NCBI RefSeq assembly: GCF_041260155.1
Contig: NC_091944.1
Location: 12,155,272-12,219,271, forward strand
From: Ptychodera flava
Lineage: Eukaryota; Hemichordata; Enteropneusta; Ptychoderidae
Direction of reading: 5' to 3'
DNA length: 64,000 nt
This document shows positions 36,911 to 49,153 of this stretch, one piece after another (position 1 is the first letter of the stretch; every line of letters begins with the position of its first letter). The notes below the pieces were generated by a model that did no database searches, was not told the origin of the DNA, and saw only the letters and a list, made by a program, of their open reading frames with translations. A program made the translations under genes and the position numbers.

Positions 36911-38361
36911 TTTTGTAGACGAGATTGAAAAATTTTGTGTTGGTCAAACTATTGCTTTCTTTGGAGCATCCGGGCATGGGAAATCGTCAACAATCAACAC
37001 AATAGGAGAGGTAATATTAAACATTATTACTTTAAGAAAACCAAATAGGGTAAACCTGCCAGATAAAGTCAATCAAATGCTACTTAACTATGAGTGGATG
37101 TTTATTCTAGAAATGAGAGCCATAACGGTAACATTTGATGTTGATAAATATCACTTTAGAATTTCAATTTCAGGCCGATACAAAACTTCACCATGAGGAA
37201 TATAGTGACATAAAATAATACAAACAAAATAGTTGCGAACATTCCCCAGACATAATTATATGATTATCAAGATACACTCATGTAGGAAAGGATTTCACAC
37301 TTATCGATGTCGACCTAATGTGTGAACCACAGGTCATACCTGGTGTTGAAACACCACTAGCCGATATATGGAAGGGAACAGCCGCAGGCACAATTGTCAT
37401 TTCCTCACTTCCAGTCGAAGTGGGGATCCACACTTTTAATCTGCTTGATGTCCCTGGTAACGGTCTTCCTCAATACGAGTCACCAAGTGACGAGAAGAAG
37501 GCCCGTGACGTCATCCGATGGATACTGCAGGGGTCCTTTCCAAAAGACACCAAGCCTGACTTTTGGACATCAAAGAACATCCTAGGAGCATGGCTCACGT
37601 ACATGAAGAGTGAAAGCAGTGGACGAGTTGACATCGTAGTGATAGTCCATAATGCTAGTGCTTATTCTCCAGACAAGTTGAACAATCTGGTTGTGGCTGA
37701 AGCACGACAACAGAGAGGTAAGGGCAACACATGGGATGTTAACTCATGCAGTATCCATTTTTTCGACAATTTCCTTTGACCCCTTTTTTAAGATCGCACA
37801 TTAAGCATGTGCCGACTTTACCTAAGAGTACAAGCTGGCTGAATAAAATTGTCATATATTCGAAAAGCTACAAAGAAAACTTTACCTGAAATAATCACAC
37901 TATGTTAACTATTATTCACAACAGTATGATGAATTACTGTTAATGGTAACCACGGAAATCACGATGAAAATGACAAAATGACAAATCACATGCCATATTA
38001 CCTCCAAATAACCTATCGCTTACTCAAGCTAGTAATCCGCACACTTCTGATAAAATGTGAAATTGACCGTCAAATGATAAAAATTGTCTTCATTTTATTT
38101 CTATTGTTTTGTTTTACAGGAAATGGCATTCCTGTTATGGCTGTGATCACGCACGTTGATGAATTGAAAGACGACGCTGAACTCAAAGAGAAGGTCACTG
38201 AACTTTCAGACATCACCGGCATTGACGAATCATTCATTTTTCCTATTTCAAATCTATCAGGTAAAGGGTCTTACCTCAGGGGATCAGAAAGAGATAACTA
38301 TGTCTTGACTATGCTTAAACAAATGTTAGCAAGGTCTAAGAGATATAAATCACAAACATAA
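34664..38361 (+). CDS. Triple ubiquitin-like domain, IFI44-like GTPase, copy A
   Basis: Six exons: 34,664-34,943, 35,667-35,960, 36,456-36,755, 36,919-37,010, 37,333-37,717 and 38,120-38,361. They total 1,593 nt (530 residues plus stop) with all splice phases matching. Exons 1-3 are phase-1 modules of ~95-100 residues. Each opens with a short strand (KISIHVRN, EIRVKYVN, IKLYVRHQ) and has an acidic DD/ND turn before a helix, as in ubiquitin-like beta-grasp domains. Exon 4 carries the P-loop GASGHGKSSTINTIGE. Exon 5 has a switch-like GTAAGT and G3 DVPG. Exon 6 has THVDE (G4), SNLSG (possible G5) and a C-terminus LTMLKQMLARS like the IFI44 ALRQM segment. IFI44 is an interferon-induced GTPase-like protein of the vertebrate antiviral response. 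Three ubiquitin-like repeats ahead of the GTPase are unusual. The start was chosen because this ATG context is shared with copy B. A (TTTA)n run precedes exon 4. Antiviral function is inference. Confidence 0.85.
36858..36913. repeat. (TTTA)n microsatellite before GTPase exon 4, copy A
   Basis: About 14 TTTA units end a few bases before the TTTTGTAG acceptor of exon 4. They may act as its pyrimidine-rich tract. Copy B has the same repeat at 46,001-46,056 with one interrupted unit. Confidence 0.95.
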
Positions 38362-39370
38362 ATATTTTGGTACCATTGCTTATATTGGTGTATTTTGTCC
38401 ACAAACGTAAACATAATTACTTTCTCAAAGGGTTTTAGACCTATGTTTGACTAGCCTATATTCAGGTAAGCTATGTTGCAATATCAAAGACTCTTAAGAA
38501 GGAATGTCCCAACATTGACCACTTTTATATATACCTTTGTGACATTTTTTCTATACTGGGCTGTTTGTTTTCTTTCTGCTTTTATTTTGAAATTAATTCG
38601 TATATAAATTATCGTTTGTAGTTTATAAAGCAATAAATAATACCTGTACTTGTATCCTGCTCGAAAATTCATTTTATACTGCAAAATGTTAGTAAAAAAC
38701 ATATTAGTCAGATTTTTTTGCTGTTCTACTGATTGTAACCAACACACATTTTTAGCAAAGACTTGTTAAGCGTGTCTTCTTATGACAAATTTGTTGTGGA
38801 CGACAATAAAGTGGTACCAATTTTCGCTGTTTGAATAAGAGTATGACTGTCATTTCTCACGGATCGAGTCGACAATCAGCTGAACACATCAACTGTTAAC
38901 ATGTAAATGATTATTTAAAGCGATATGGGGTCGTCACAACTACAGTCAAAGGTCATATGGGAAAATACAAAGTAGATACTGCATCCAAGTTACGTCTCCC
39001 TAGGCGATTAATGAAAGTTAACATATGTCTGCCATGCATGTTGCAGCGTTTTGACGTGATGCTTCTAGATGTTTTTGTCGAATCCAAACCGACTCAGTTC
39101 CGAAGACTCCCCTCTGTGTCAATATGCTTTTGTAGAGACTGCAACAAGCATATTGACGATTACAGATTTTAGGCTGATGTGTAAAAGTGACCGATCGCAA
39201 AAACATTTCGTTTCTTTTAATATCAAGATAACACTGTTGTTTAAGTCTTAAATAATTATTTTGATAGTTGTTCCTTCGCACCTTTTAGTAAAACTCAAAA
39301 TATGATATGTTCTTTGCAAAGGGTCATAGGTCATCCAGGGATAACTTGTTCATTTCTGTCTGTTTCTTAA
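38362..39370. other. 3' flank of UBL-GTPase gene A
   Basis: Candidate polyadenylation signals AATAAA lie near 38,632 and 38,803. The rest is non-coding sequence shared almost base for base with 47,485-48,486. The segment with GTCATAGGTCATCCA near 39,324 is also found, diverged, at ~52,150. Confidence 0.6.
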
Positions 39371-40379
39371 AGGGGAAGTTCACCAAGGATGATTTTTACA
39401 TATGTGGTAGCTCTGTGGTCATTTACCCCGGAAAAGCTATTTTCACCATTTATAGCTCGCAAGATTTTTTACAAAAACGATAAAATAGTACAGGAAGTTG
39501 CCCATGAAATTGAATCATGAGAAAAAGCTCCAAGCTTGGAGCTTGCATAATGTGATATGGAAGGGACCATCTCCGGACGGGTATGGCCCCACACATAGTC
39601 CACTCACAGTAACACGGTATATAGACAGCAACACAAAATCTGACAGTGGACAGTTTACAACCATTTTCAGTAATAGAGCGCAGCCACTGCAGTGAACTGC
39701 AATAAAACTGCTCACATTAATTATTTCAGCTGTAGCCAGCTGGCAAAGTCGACAACATTGTATGTCCCATGCAGACAGTTTGTCTAGGGAAGTTGAAATA
39801 AAAAAGATTTGTACATGGACCAGTGCATGGTAATGTTACATTGTATCTTAATCTTGAACACAGGATGCCAATCGTAAACTCTCATTTACAACTCGAGCCT
39901 CAGACAGAGCTAGTTTTGCCTTTGTACAGGCAGACTTTTGGTCTTTATCAAGTAGCCTTGTTCAACACCAAAGTGGACACGGCTACAGCTGTAACTAATA
40001 GTGTAAGCAGTTTTATTGCAATTCACTGCAGTGGCTTCGCGCTCTATTAATGAAAATGGTTGTATTATAAGTGAATCATTGTTTATGCAAGGATACTCAG
40101 GATAAACAAAAGTTATGTAAATACGCACAGCCTGGTTTAAGTATGGGTGAGTGGACAATGCCATACCCATGGGAAAATGGTCCCTTTCATAACACATTAT
40201 GCAAGTTCCAAGCTTGGCGCTTTTTCCCATGATTCAAATTACATGGGCAACTTCCTGTACTATTTCTATAGGTTTTTGTAAAAAATCTTGAGAGTTATAA
40301 ATGGCAAAAATAGCTTTTCCGGGATAAGTGACCACAAAGCTAGCATATATGTAAAAATCATCCTTGGTGAACTTCCCCT
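39371..40379. mobile_element. TTAA fold-back DNA element inserted in copy A
   Basis: The ends are AGGGGAAGTTCACCAAGGAT and its complement ending GGTGAACTTCCCCT. The left flank is TTAA (39,367-39,370); the right flank is TCAA (40,380-40,383), a one-base drift from TTAA. Copy B keeps the empty site TTAACATGG at 48,483. Arms of ~370 bp are inverted copies around a ~240-bp centre. There is no transposase. TTAA targeting points to piggyBac or Kolobok. The insertion postdates the A/B duplication. Confidence 0.9.
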
Positions 40380-40383
40380 TCAA

Positions 40384-42784
40384 CATGGACTTTGTCGTTG
40401 ACATAACCTGTCCGAGAGAAGTGACATATACACTACTTTGAAAATGATGTTCAGCATACTTGTATTATAAATTACGATGGAGAACATAAAATCGCAAAGT
40501 TCTTCAAAATAATATAATGCCGAGTTCAGTACCTGGTCCATTGTGCACTGCTGAGTGACTTTGTGTACAGCCGTGGCGGTTCATTGGATATTGCAGGCTA
40601 ACTGGTAACCACCGGGAGATCACTGTAATATGATATCCTTCAAAAAATATTTGTCGCAGATAAGTTGGCCTTTTTTCAAGAAATTGTTAACACGAACATG
40701 CTGTGATTTGATTGTATTTTGAATGTATGATATCGTTAAGTACACTTGCGTGTCAAACTGACGAGGCAAAATTAATCCATACTGTATGTGCAGCTTGTGT
40801 GTTCTTTTACCATGACAACAAGCCATGGAGAGGTGATATTAGTCTCACATGACTTCACACAAATGCATCTTGCCCACAGGTACACATTTGCCCTCGGTCT
40901 ACACTTTTGAGAGGGGCTTCCGCTCAATATGTCATATAGGTCAACTAGCATGTGGCCGCCTTGAATAGTCTGAGTAGTGTGAAGGTGCAATGTTCGTTAC
41001 TTGTTAGGCCACACAAGTCTCAATCGTCGCCTCTTTGCAATTTTGTTTAATACTTGACATTATTTATGTACATAAAGTTGCACAACAGGGACTGCATGCT
41101 ATGAAGTATCAAACATGGAAGCAAAGGCACTATAGTGATGACTTACATAAATGTGAATTTTTGAACTTCGTATTATGAAAATATCCGATCGCTGCTTTAC
41201 TTGTTCATTTACATACTTATTTTATTTGTTTGTTTGCGTGTTTTATTGGTCGGTTGGTTGGCTGGTTATTTCGCCCTTCAAAGTCAACCCAGGCTCATAT
41301 GGAAGTTTGTCTTTGTCAGCAAACGAACACGTGTCTCACAGTATACACTATGTCGAGATAGAGTTAACGTGTATACGTAATCCAAATCATTGATAGCTGA
41401 AACGAAAGGCGACTCTACTCAGACAAATAATGCCTAATGCATAGAATTTGAGGTCAGTTCGACGAAAAACTTGTTTTTCTGCCAACACTTGAAACTCTTA
41501 TGACCTGTAACCTTTAGCCATTCAAAGCAAATTTTTGATACGTACATCAGTCAGCCCATTGCCTGTCCTGAATTGCCCGAGTGCTGTGCAGGTGCACATG
41601 TCGTTGTGAATGGGAGCTTATAAGAGAAAATCGACGCCATATTGTTTAGCATTTTTCACTCTTTCAACGTAATTGTAAAACTGACTGCACTGTACTGCGC
41701 TGTAAATCGACGCCATTTTGCTCACATGTAGATTACTTTACTTATAAGGGCGGGGATTAAGTTGAGCTGTTTTGACTGTCTTCACTACTGAGGTGATTGG
41801 GTGCCATATTGTGAGTTGGAATCTCATCTATAATCTACTGAATTTCCATTCCCTAACGTATTGCACAACATGGACTGCATAATATGTATCGTTAAATATT
41901 GTACATATAGCGCCCCTACAGTGTTCAACGTCGAGGGGGAGGGGGCATGCCAATGTTCACACACACGTTTATATATTTATTGATTTATTTAAAATACGAA
42001 ATTAGGGCTCATTCGGATCTAAAGATTGTAATAATTACTTATTTTTACTCATTCATTACAAGTGAGGAAACGATAGCTAAATATATCGAATCGTTTCAAT
42101 TTGCTAACACAGAAAAAGTTCACTTGCACACCAAAATACATGACTTTTTTCTTTGCGTCTTTTGGTCAAAGATTAGGTTAGGTATTTGGGCATGTAAGTA
42201 CACTCCAGGATGTCTAAATGATAATTTAAACCATGCGGGGAATGAATGGTATCATCAGTGAATGGTTATACTATGCTTACAAAAAAGGAGAAAAATGCAA
42301 CAAAAACACGCAATGTTCGTTTCCATAGTAACGATGCACAGCAAAGGAAACATAGCAAATTTTTAAACTCGGATCCGGTCGACTGAGCGCAGTTTAGGGA
42401 CTTAACTCACACAAAGGGTCATCTTTGACAACACTTGACCCAGAAATAGGTCAGTCATCTGAGTTAGATCACCGAAGGTGGGTAACATATACTACCTTAG
42501 GGGAAATGCCTGTGACCTCTTGACCACTTTGCGTTGACTAGAGGGACTGAGTTAACCAGGATAATCTTCTGAATACATTAACAGGTACGTTATCATTTTA
42601 ATAATATGACTCGTCCCAAAATAGTTGCATATCTATAAGGTGATGTGGTGAAACTTAAGACGATTATGGCTTACATTTGCTAAACGTCAACTTCGCAGGA
42701 CAAGTGAGACGGGTGTTTATTTCTCAGATACTTTTCATGCAAAAGAAGTTTGCGGCTGAAATTAACCGTTGATTACATTGTACC
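40384..42784. repeat. 3' flank of copy A with early copies of the ~300-bp module
   Basis: No gene is seen. The segment from ~41,396 (CTGAAACGAAAGGCGACTC) through AATCGACGCCATATTGTTTA at ~41,632 is one copy of the module that fills 53.4-64 kb. Shorter relatives occur at ~41,025-41,115 and ~41,785-41,910. The short frames at 41,175-41,393 and 41,947-42,261 are not conserved in copy B. Confidence 0.6.
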
Positions 42785-42921
42785 TTGAGCCATCTCGCCA
42801 CATGGATGGATTTACAGGATCTGTCGGTGATACACATATTACCTATGGTTAAAAAAGGGAGGCACATCAATATCCCATATAGGCATTGATTGTTGTTAGT
42901 TTCTGCCCCCGTCCCTTTCAT
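42785..42921 (-). pseudogene. Orphan 5' end of the family X gene in copy B
   Basis: The start codon, ATGGCTCAAG, and the 5' leader of the 33.6-kb minus-strand gene are repeated here. After three codons the sequence runs into the end of copy A (GTACAATG). The duplication breakpoint therefore fell inside exon 1 and left a promoter with no gene behind it. The 65-codon open frame across it is not the gene's frame. Confidence 0.85.
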
Positions 42922-43811
42922 AAAGGGCGAGAAGGCTTTTTCTTTCTAAACCTTTTTTACATTCAATACGATTATAGTATCTGTATCGCGACCTTCACAC
43001 TAAATCTGGCTTACGCTGCAAACGAAATCAAAACCCTTGGATGACTAATGGCCTTCCTAGTTTCAGTGCAAGTTTTAAACGATATCACCTGTAATGGACA
43101 GTTCCATTGTCCTTATATATGTAGAATGGAAATTAAAACACGAAATCCCATTAGAAAAAGAATTACAGACTTTCGGGTGCAATGTTGTTATCTCTTATGT
43201 ACGACAGACTTGCTCGCTTTTCTGGCGTCAGGGTTCGATGAACTTTACTGCTATTCCATGCCCAAAGACTACAGCAACCAGGCGAAGGCATCGTCTTTGG
43301 ATTCAATAACATTGTACTGAACGAGAAACTCTGGCCACCCCAGCTTCACAAATCGAACGGCCATGTACGGGGAAATTTAACTGTGCAGCTAAGACACTTT
43401 CGTTCTTCTCCAAAAGATTGGTCGATCCAAAGTTCACCATTCGTCGAATTTCTTTCTAGCATACGAGGGTACGGAAAATAACGACGCGAGGGCCTCGTCA
43501 ATGACCTGCGATTCTTGTTGCAATATTAACACTGAATGAGTATGAAACCTTACCTTTCTGAAATGTGAATTCTTGGAAAGTTGCAGTTTCGTGACTGAGC
43601 GATTCAGATCACCAGTATGCAGCCATTTTGAAATTTTACCTCAAATACAAGCAGTTGACATTTGAAAAATTGAAGACGTGAAACGACAGCATTGGCTCAA
43701 GCTGGTATCATTGTTTGGACGCCCTCAATTCTGTATTCATATGCAAATCCAAGTACTTAACTCTGGTCGACAGCTATCACTTGTTCAAGCGAAAAGGTTG
43801 CAACTGCAACT

Positions 43812-46017
43812 ATGGCAAGCGGTAAGATTACTATCCATGTCAGAAATTCTCGCGGCGGGAACGCACTACCATTACAGTGCAACGAAGATGATACAATTAG
43901 TGCTCTGGCGGCAAATCTGCAAAAGAACGCCACATTGTTTGATATTCATCCAGACGACATAAAGCTCAATACCCTGGAAATCTACCAAAACCTGCCGAAT
44001 AACAAGAAGAAAAAGGTGGAGTTCTTTGAGGGAGTAACAACACTCAGCGACCATGGCTATCTCGTTGAATTTGATCATCACCCTCTTGAAAGTAAGTTTG
44101 AGCTGGCAAATACTTTTAAGTATTATTTTATGACAGGCAGAGAATAACACTGAAAAAGAATGGTTCAAATAGCGATGAAGGTGGAAATTGACACCTTTAT
44201 CAATTAAGATGACAGGTACTAATGTCAGATAGTAAAATCAATCACTACTACTATGACAGAAAAAATCGTCTGCAAAACTTTACATTGGTTTGCTGATTCC
44301 TCACATTTAAAGCCATCTTGATTTTGACCTATGACCTTTACCTGTGACCCAGTTCATAAAAACGTACCAGTGATTATTGATTGATTGATTGCTTTGTTTA
44401 TTTATTCATGTATCTATTCTGTTTATTTATTCATATATTCATTTGTATTTTTTGCATTTATTCATTCGTTTATTGAGTTATTTCCTTATTATTAAAGTTA
44501 AAAGGGATAAGAAGCTCACTAAGATCATGCTAAACAGCAAAAATATACAATAAAAACAAAATAAAAAGCGACATTTAAACAGCACTCAAAACAATATTAA
44601 GGTGGTTGCCGTTTTGTCCAATCTTTGCCAATAAAAATGACGACCACTGTCTCCCAGTATATATTTAGATCCTTCATACCTTTCAAAATGTATTTTTTTA
44701 AGAATATCCTTATGTTCTTAATTGATCAGGTATAGGTGCATTCATGCTTCCTAAACTTCAGAATTTCTCATAAATAGCTCATTTATGTTGTTAATCTACG
44801 TTTCAGTGCAAGAAATCAGAGTCAAATACGTCAATTCGATCAACCCAATTAAAATCAGATGTGGCGTTGATGACTTCGTCTGCGATCTGTCGGATAAAAT
44901 CCTGGAAAATCTAAACGATTTCCCCCTCTCAAGCGACGACCGTGAACGTATAAGAGCCGAGGGTAGTGAAATACAACTATTTTTCCCTTCGTCGGATGGT
45001 GGTTTAGAACCTCTTGACCCCATGCATCAGGTTTCGAGGCTGCCAAAGAAGTATGTGATGTTCGATGTTAGGACACAGGAGATGAAGGACAAGGGAAATG
45101 GTAATTGGGTGTAGAATTGTTGAGTTTGCATAACATTGACGAAAGTACACTATGCAAATAGTTAGCATTCGGGAGCACATTTCATTTTAATCCTAAAAAC
45201 GCAAGCTGGTTAATTTACTGCTCGGCTATCCTCCTTTTTATCATATAGTTTTCTCAACCTGTATGGCGATTTGCTGTTTATTTTTTCTCAACGCATTTCA
45301 ATATTATTTATAAAGGTTATATTTGCATGCTGTCCTTCTATCATTGTGTTATCTATCTGTTACCTATCAAACGGGAATATTAAAACAATGGTCACTTCCT
45401 GCCTTATACAATAAAGCCTTCAGAATATTGTACGATTTTAAAAAGCAAATAGACTTTTTCCAGAAGTTTTCATCTTGTCATACCTCACGGTTGGTAAACA
45501 AATAAATTGGATTACATCTCAAAGATCATTTGTTAATGATAAATGGCATGTATAACTCTATGTTAAATCATTCTACCATGTTTTTTTTTAACCGACAGCC
45601 ATAAAATTGTATGTACGGCATCAGAATTCCAGATGCGCCGAGGTGATCGTTTGCTGGGAAAACGACACAGTACTAGATGTAATCAAGGATATAAAGAGTG
45701 ACATCACACGGTTTGGATTGTCAATGGACGATGTGAGGGAATTGGATGACCAAGATAAGGTTATGGTATTGGTCAAACCAGGACAGAAAACCGGTGACGT
45801 GGCAGTTGCTATGGAACCATATGATTCAGTCAGTTCTTTGAAAGACCAGGTGGTAGTATTTCGAATGGAAGATAAAGAAGTAAAACAAGTAACAATAGGT
45901 AAGTTCAATAGAATGTGGAATGACAATTTTTCCTAGAATTATAATTGGATTCATAAATTCATCGTTTTATCTGTTGCTTTTATTGCTAAAGGATCCATGA
46001 TTTATTTATTTATTGAT

Positions 46018-46056
<39 letters not shown>

Positions 46057-47484
46057 TAGACGAGATTGAAAAATTCTGTGTTGGTCAAACCATTGCTTTC
46101 TTTGGAGCACCCGGGCATGGGAAATCGTCAACAATCAACACAATAGGAGAGGTAATATTAAACGTTACTACTTTAAGAAAACAAATAGGGTAAACTTGCC
46201 AGATAAAATCAATCAAATGCTACATAACTATGAGTGGATATTTATTCTAGAAATAGCAGCCATAACGGTAACATTTGATGTTGATAAATATCACTTTAGA
46301 ATTTCGATTTAAGGCCGATACAAAACTTCAACATGAGGAATATAGTGACATAAAAATAGTACAAACAAAATAGTTACAAACATTCCCCTGACATAATTAT
46401 ATGATTATCAAGATGTCATCATGTAGAAAGGGATTTCACACTTATCGATGTCGATCTAATGTGTGATCCACAGGTGATACCTGGTGTTGAAACACCACTA
46501 GCTGATATATGGAAGGGAACAGCCGCAGGCACAATTGTCATTTCCTCACTTCCAGTCGAAGTAGGGACCCACACTTTTAATCTGCTTGATGTCCCTGGCA
46601 ACGGTCTTCCTCAATACGAGTCACCGAGTGACGAGAAGAAGGCCCGTGACGTCATCCGATGGATACTGCAGGGGTCCTTTCCAAAAGACACCAAGCCTGA
46701 CTTTTGGACATCAAAGAACATCCTAGGAGCATGGCTCAAGTACATGAAAAGTGAAAGCAGTGGACGAGTTGACATCGTAGTGATAGTCCATAATGCTAGT
46801 GCTTATTCTCCAGACAAGTTGAACAATCTGGTTGTGGCTGAAGCACGACAACAGAGAGGTAAGGGCAACACATGGGATGTTAACTCATGCAGTATCCATT
46901 TTTCGACAATTTCTTTTGACCCCTTTTTTAAGATTGCACATTAAGCATGTGCCGACTGTTGCCTAAGAGTACAAGCTGGCTTGAATAAATTTTTCATATA
47001 CTCGAAAAGCTACAAAGAAAACTTTTGCCTGAAATAATCACAGTATGTTAAATATTATGTACAAAAGTATGATGAATTACTGTTAGTGGTAACCACGAAA
47101 AATGACAAATCACGATGGCCATATTACCTCCAAATGATCGCTTACTCAAGCTGTTAATCCGCACACTTCTGATAAAATGTGAAATTGACCGTCAAATGAT
47201 AAAAATTGTCTTCAATTTTATATCTATCTTTTGGTTTTACAGGAAATGGCATTCCTGTTATGGCTGTGATCACGCACGTTGATGAATTGAAAGACGACGC
47301 TGAACTCAAAGAGAAGGTCACTGAACTTTCAGACATCACCGGCATTGACGAATCATTCATTTTTCCTATTTCAAATCTATCAGGTAAAGGGTCTTACCTC
47401 AGGGGATCAGAAAGAGATAACTATGTCTTGACTATGCTTAAACAAATGTTAGCAAGGTCTAAGAGATATAAATCACAAACATAA
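43812..47484 (+). CDS. Triple ubiquitin-like domain, IFI44-like GTPase, copy B
   Basis: Exons 43,812-44,091, 44,807-45,100, 45,599-45,898, 46,060-46,151, 46,474-46,858 and 47,243-47,484 have the same lengths and phases as copy A (1,593 nt, 530 residues plus stop). The domain order is identical. The P-loop reads GAPGHGKSS instead of GASGHGKSS. By eye about ten residues differ from copy A. Six are in exon 1 (start MASGKITIHV against MGNGKISIHV); exons 2 and 6 encode identical protein. The ATG is confirmed as the start because upstream sequence is in a different frame from copy A. The upstream region is a duplicate of the head-to-head promoter but without an intact divergent partner. Both copies look intact, so this is a recent functional pair rather than a gene and a relic. 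Confidence 0.85.
46001..46056. repeat. (TTTA)n microsatellite before GTPase exon 4, copy B
   Basis: TTTA units with one TTGA interruption, in the same intron position as in copy A. Confidence 0.95.
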
Positions 47485-48829
47485 CTATTTTGGTACCATT
47501 GCTTATATTGGTGTATTTTGTCCACAAACGTAAACATAATTACTTTCTCAGAGGGTTTTAGACTTCTGTTTGCCTAGCCTATTTCAGGTAAGCTATGTTG
47601 CAATATCAAAGACTCTTCAGAATGGATGTCCCAACATTGACCACTTTTATATAAACCTTTGTGACATGTTTTCTATACTGGGCTGTTTGTTTTCTTTCTG
47701 CTTTTATTTTGAAATTAATTCGTATATAAATTATCGTTTGTAGTTTACAAAGCAATAAATAATACCTGTACTTGTAAATTCATTTTATACTGCAAAATGT
47801 TAGTAAAAAACATATTAGTCAGATTTTTTTGCTGTTCTACTGATTGTAACCAACACACATTTTTAGCAAAGACTTGTTAAGCGTGTCTTCTTATGACAAA
47901 TTTGTTGTGGACGACAATAAAGTGGTACCAATTTTCGCTGTTTGAATAAGAGTATGACTGTCATTTCTCACGGATCGAGTCGACAATCAGCTGAACACAT
48001 CAACTGTTAACATGTAAATGATTATTTAAAGCGATAGGGGTCGTCACAACTGCAGTCAAAGGTCATATGGGAAAATACAAAGTAAATACTGCATCCAAGT
48101 TACGTAGGCGATTAATGAAATTTAACACATGTCTACCATGATGTACATGTTGCAGCGTTTTGACGTGATGCTTCTACATGCTGTTGTCGAATCCAAACCG
48201 ACTCAGTTCCGAAGACTCCCCTTTGTGTCAATATGCTTTTGTAGAGACTGCAACAAGCATATTGACGATGGGAAAATACAGATTTTAGGCTGATGTGTAA
48301 AAGTGACCGATCGCAAAAACATTTCATTTCTTTTAATATAAAGATAACACTGTTGTTTAAATCTTAACTAATTATTTTGATAGTTGTTCCTTCGCACCTT
48401 TTAGTAAAACTCAAAATATGATATGTTCTTTGCAAAGGGTCATAGGTCATCCAGGGATAACTTGTTCATTTCTGTCTGTTTCTTAACATGGACTTTGTCG
48501 TTGACATAACCTGTCGTAGAGAAGTGACATATACACTACTTTGAAAATGATGTTCGGAATACTAGTATTATAAATTACGATGGAGAACATAAAATCGCAA
48601 ATTTCTTCAAAATAATATAATGCCGAGTTCAGTACCAAGTCCATTGTGCACTGCTGAGTGACTTTGTGTACAGCCGTGGCGATTCATTGGATATTGCAGG
48701 CTAACTGGTACCACCGGGAGATCACTGTAATATGACATCCTTCAAAAAATATTTGTCGCAGATAAGCCGGCCTTTTTTCAAGAAATTGTTAACACGAACA
48801 TGCTGTGATTTGATTGTAAATTGAATGTA

Positions 48830-49153
48830 CAGGGCTTACAGGCAAGACTTGCCACTTCGATGCCTGGTATGCATGTTTTTTTACACACACTAAACGTTTT
48901 CATATCATTAACAGGAAGGAACCTAATGACTGGTCTGGTCGTAAAGACATTAATTTGCACCCAAGACTGGTGATAGTAATCTGTCTCAAGGCCTACATGT
49001 CAGATATATTTCGGTGTCGGTTTTCTGTTGTTTATCCTGTACAAACAATCCAGTCATTAGGTTCCTTCCTGTTAATGATATGAAAACGTTTAGTGTGTGT
49101 AAAAAAACATGCATACCAGGCATCGAAATGGCAAGTCTTGCCTGTAAGCCCTG
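48830..49153. mobile_element. TA-flanked MITE inserted in copy B
   Basis: The inverted ends start CAGGGCTTACAGGCAAGACT and stay nearly identical for about 105 bp. They flank a ~115-bp centre and are bordered by TA on each side (48,828-48,829 and 49,154-49,155). Copy A has the empty site GAATGTATGATATCG at ~40,721 with a single TA. TA duplication fits a Tc1/mariner-type element. Arm identity shows it is young. Confidence 0.9.

Larger units (their letters stand above)
33565..42784. repeat. Tandem duplication copy A (9,220 bp)
   Basis: Shared sequence begins with TTGAGCCATCTCGCC at 33,565 and at 42,785, and copy A ends with GATTACATTGTAC at 42,783, directly abutting copy B. It carries the whole UBL-GTPase gene, ~4 kb of 3' flank and the first three codons of the divergent family X gene. 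The copies are nearly identical, including introns, so the event is recent. Confidence 0.9.

Noticed and set aside
37268-37332. Longer GTPase exon 5 beginning at the TAG near 37,285
   Set aside because: With a phase-0 exon 4 this gives a stop within about 11 codons. The CCACAG acceptor at 37,327-37,332 joins in phase and is present in both copies.
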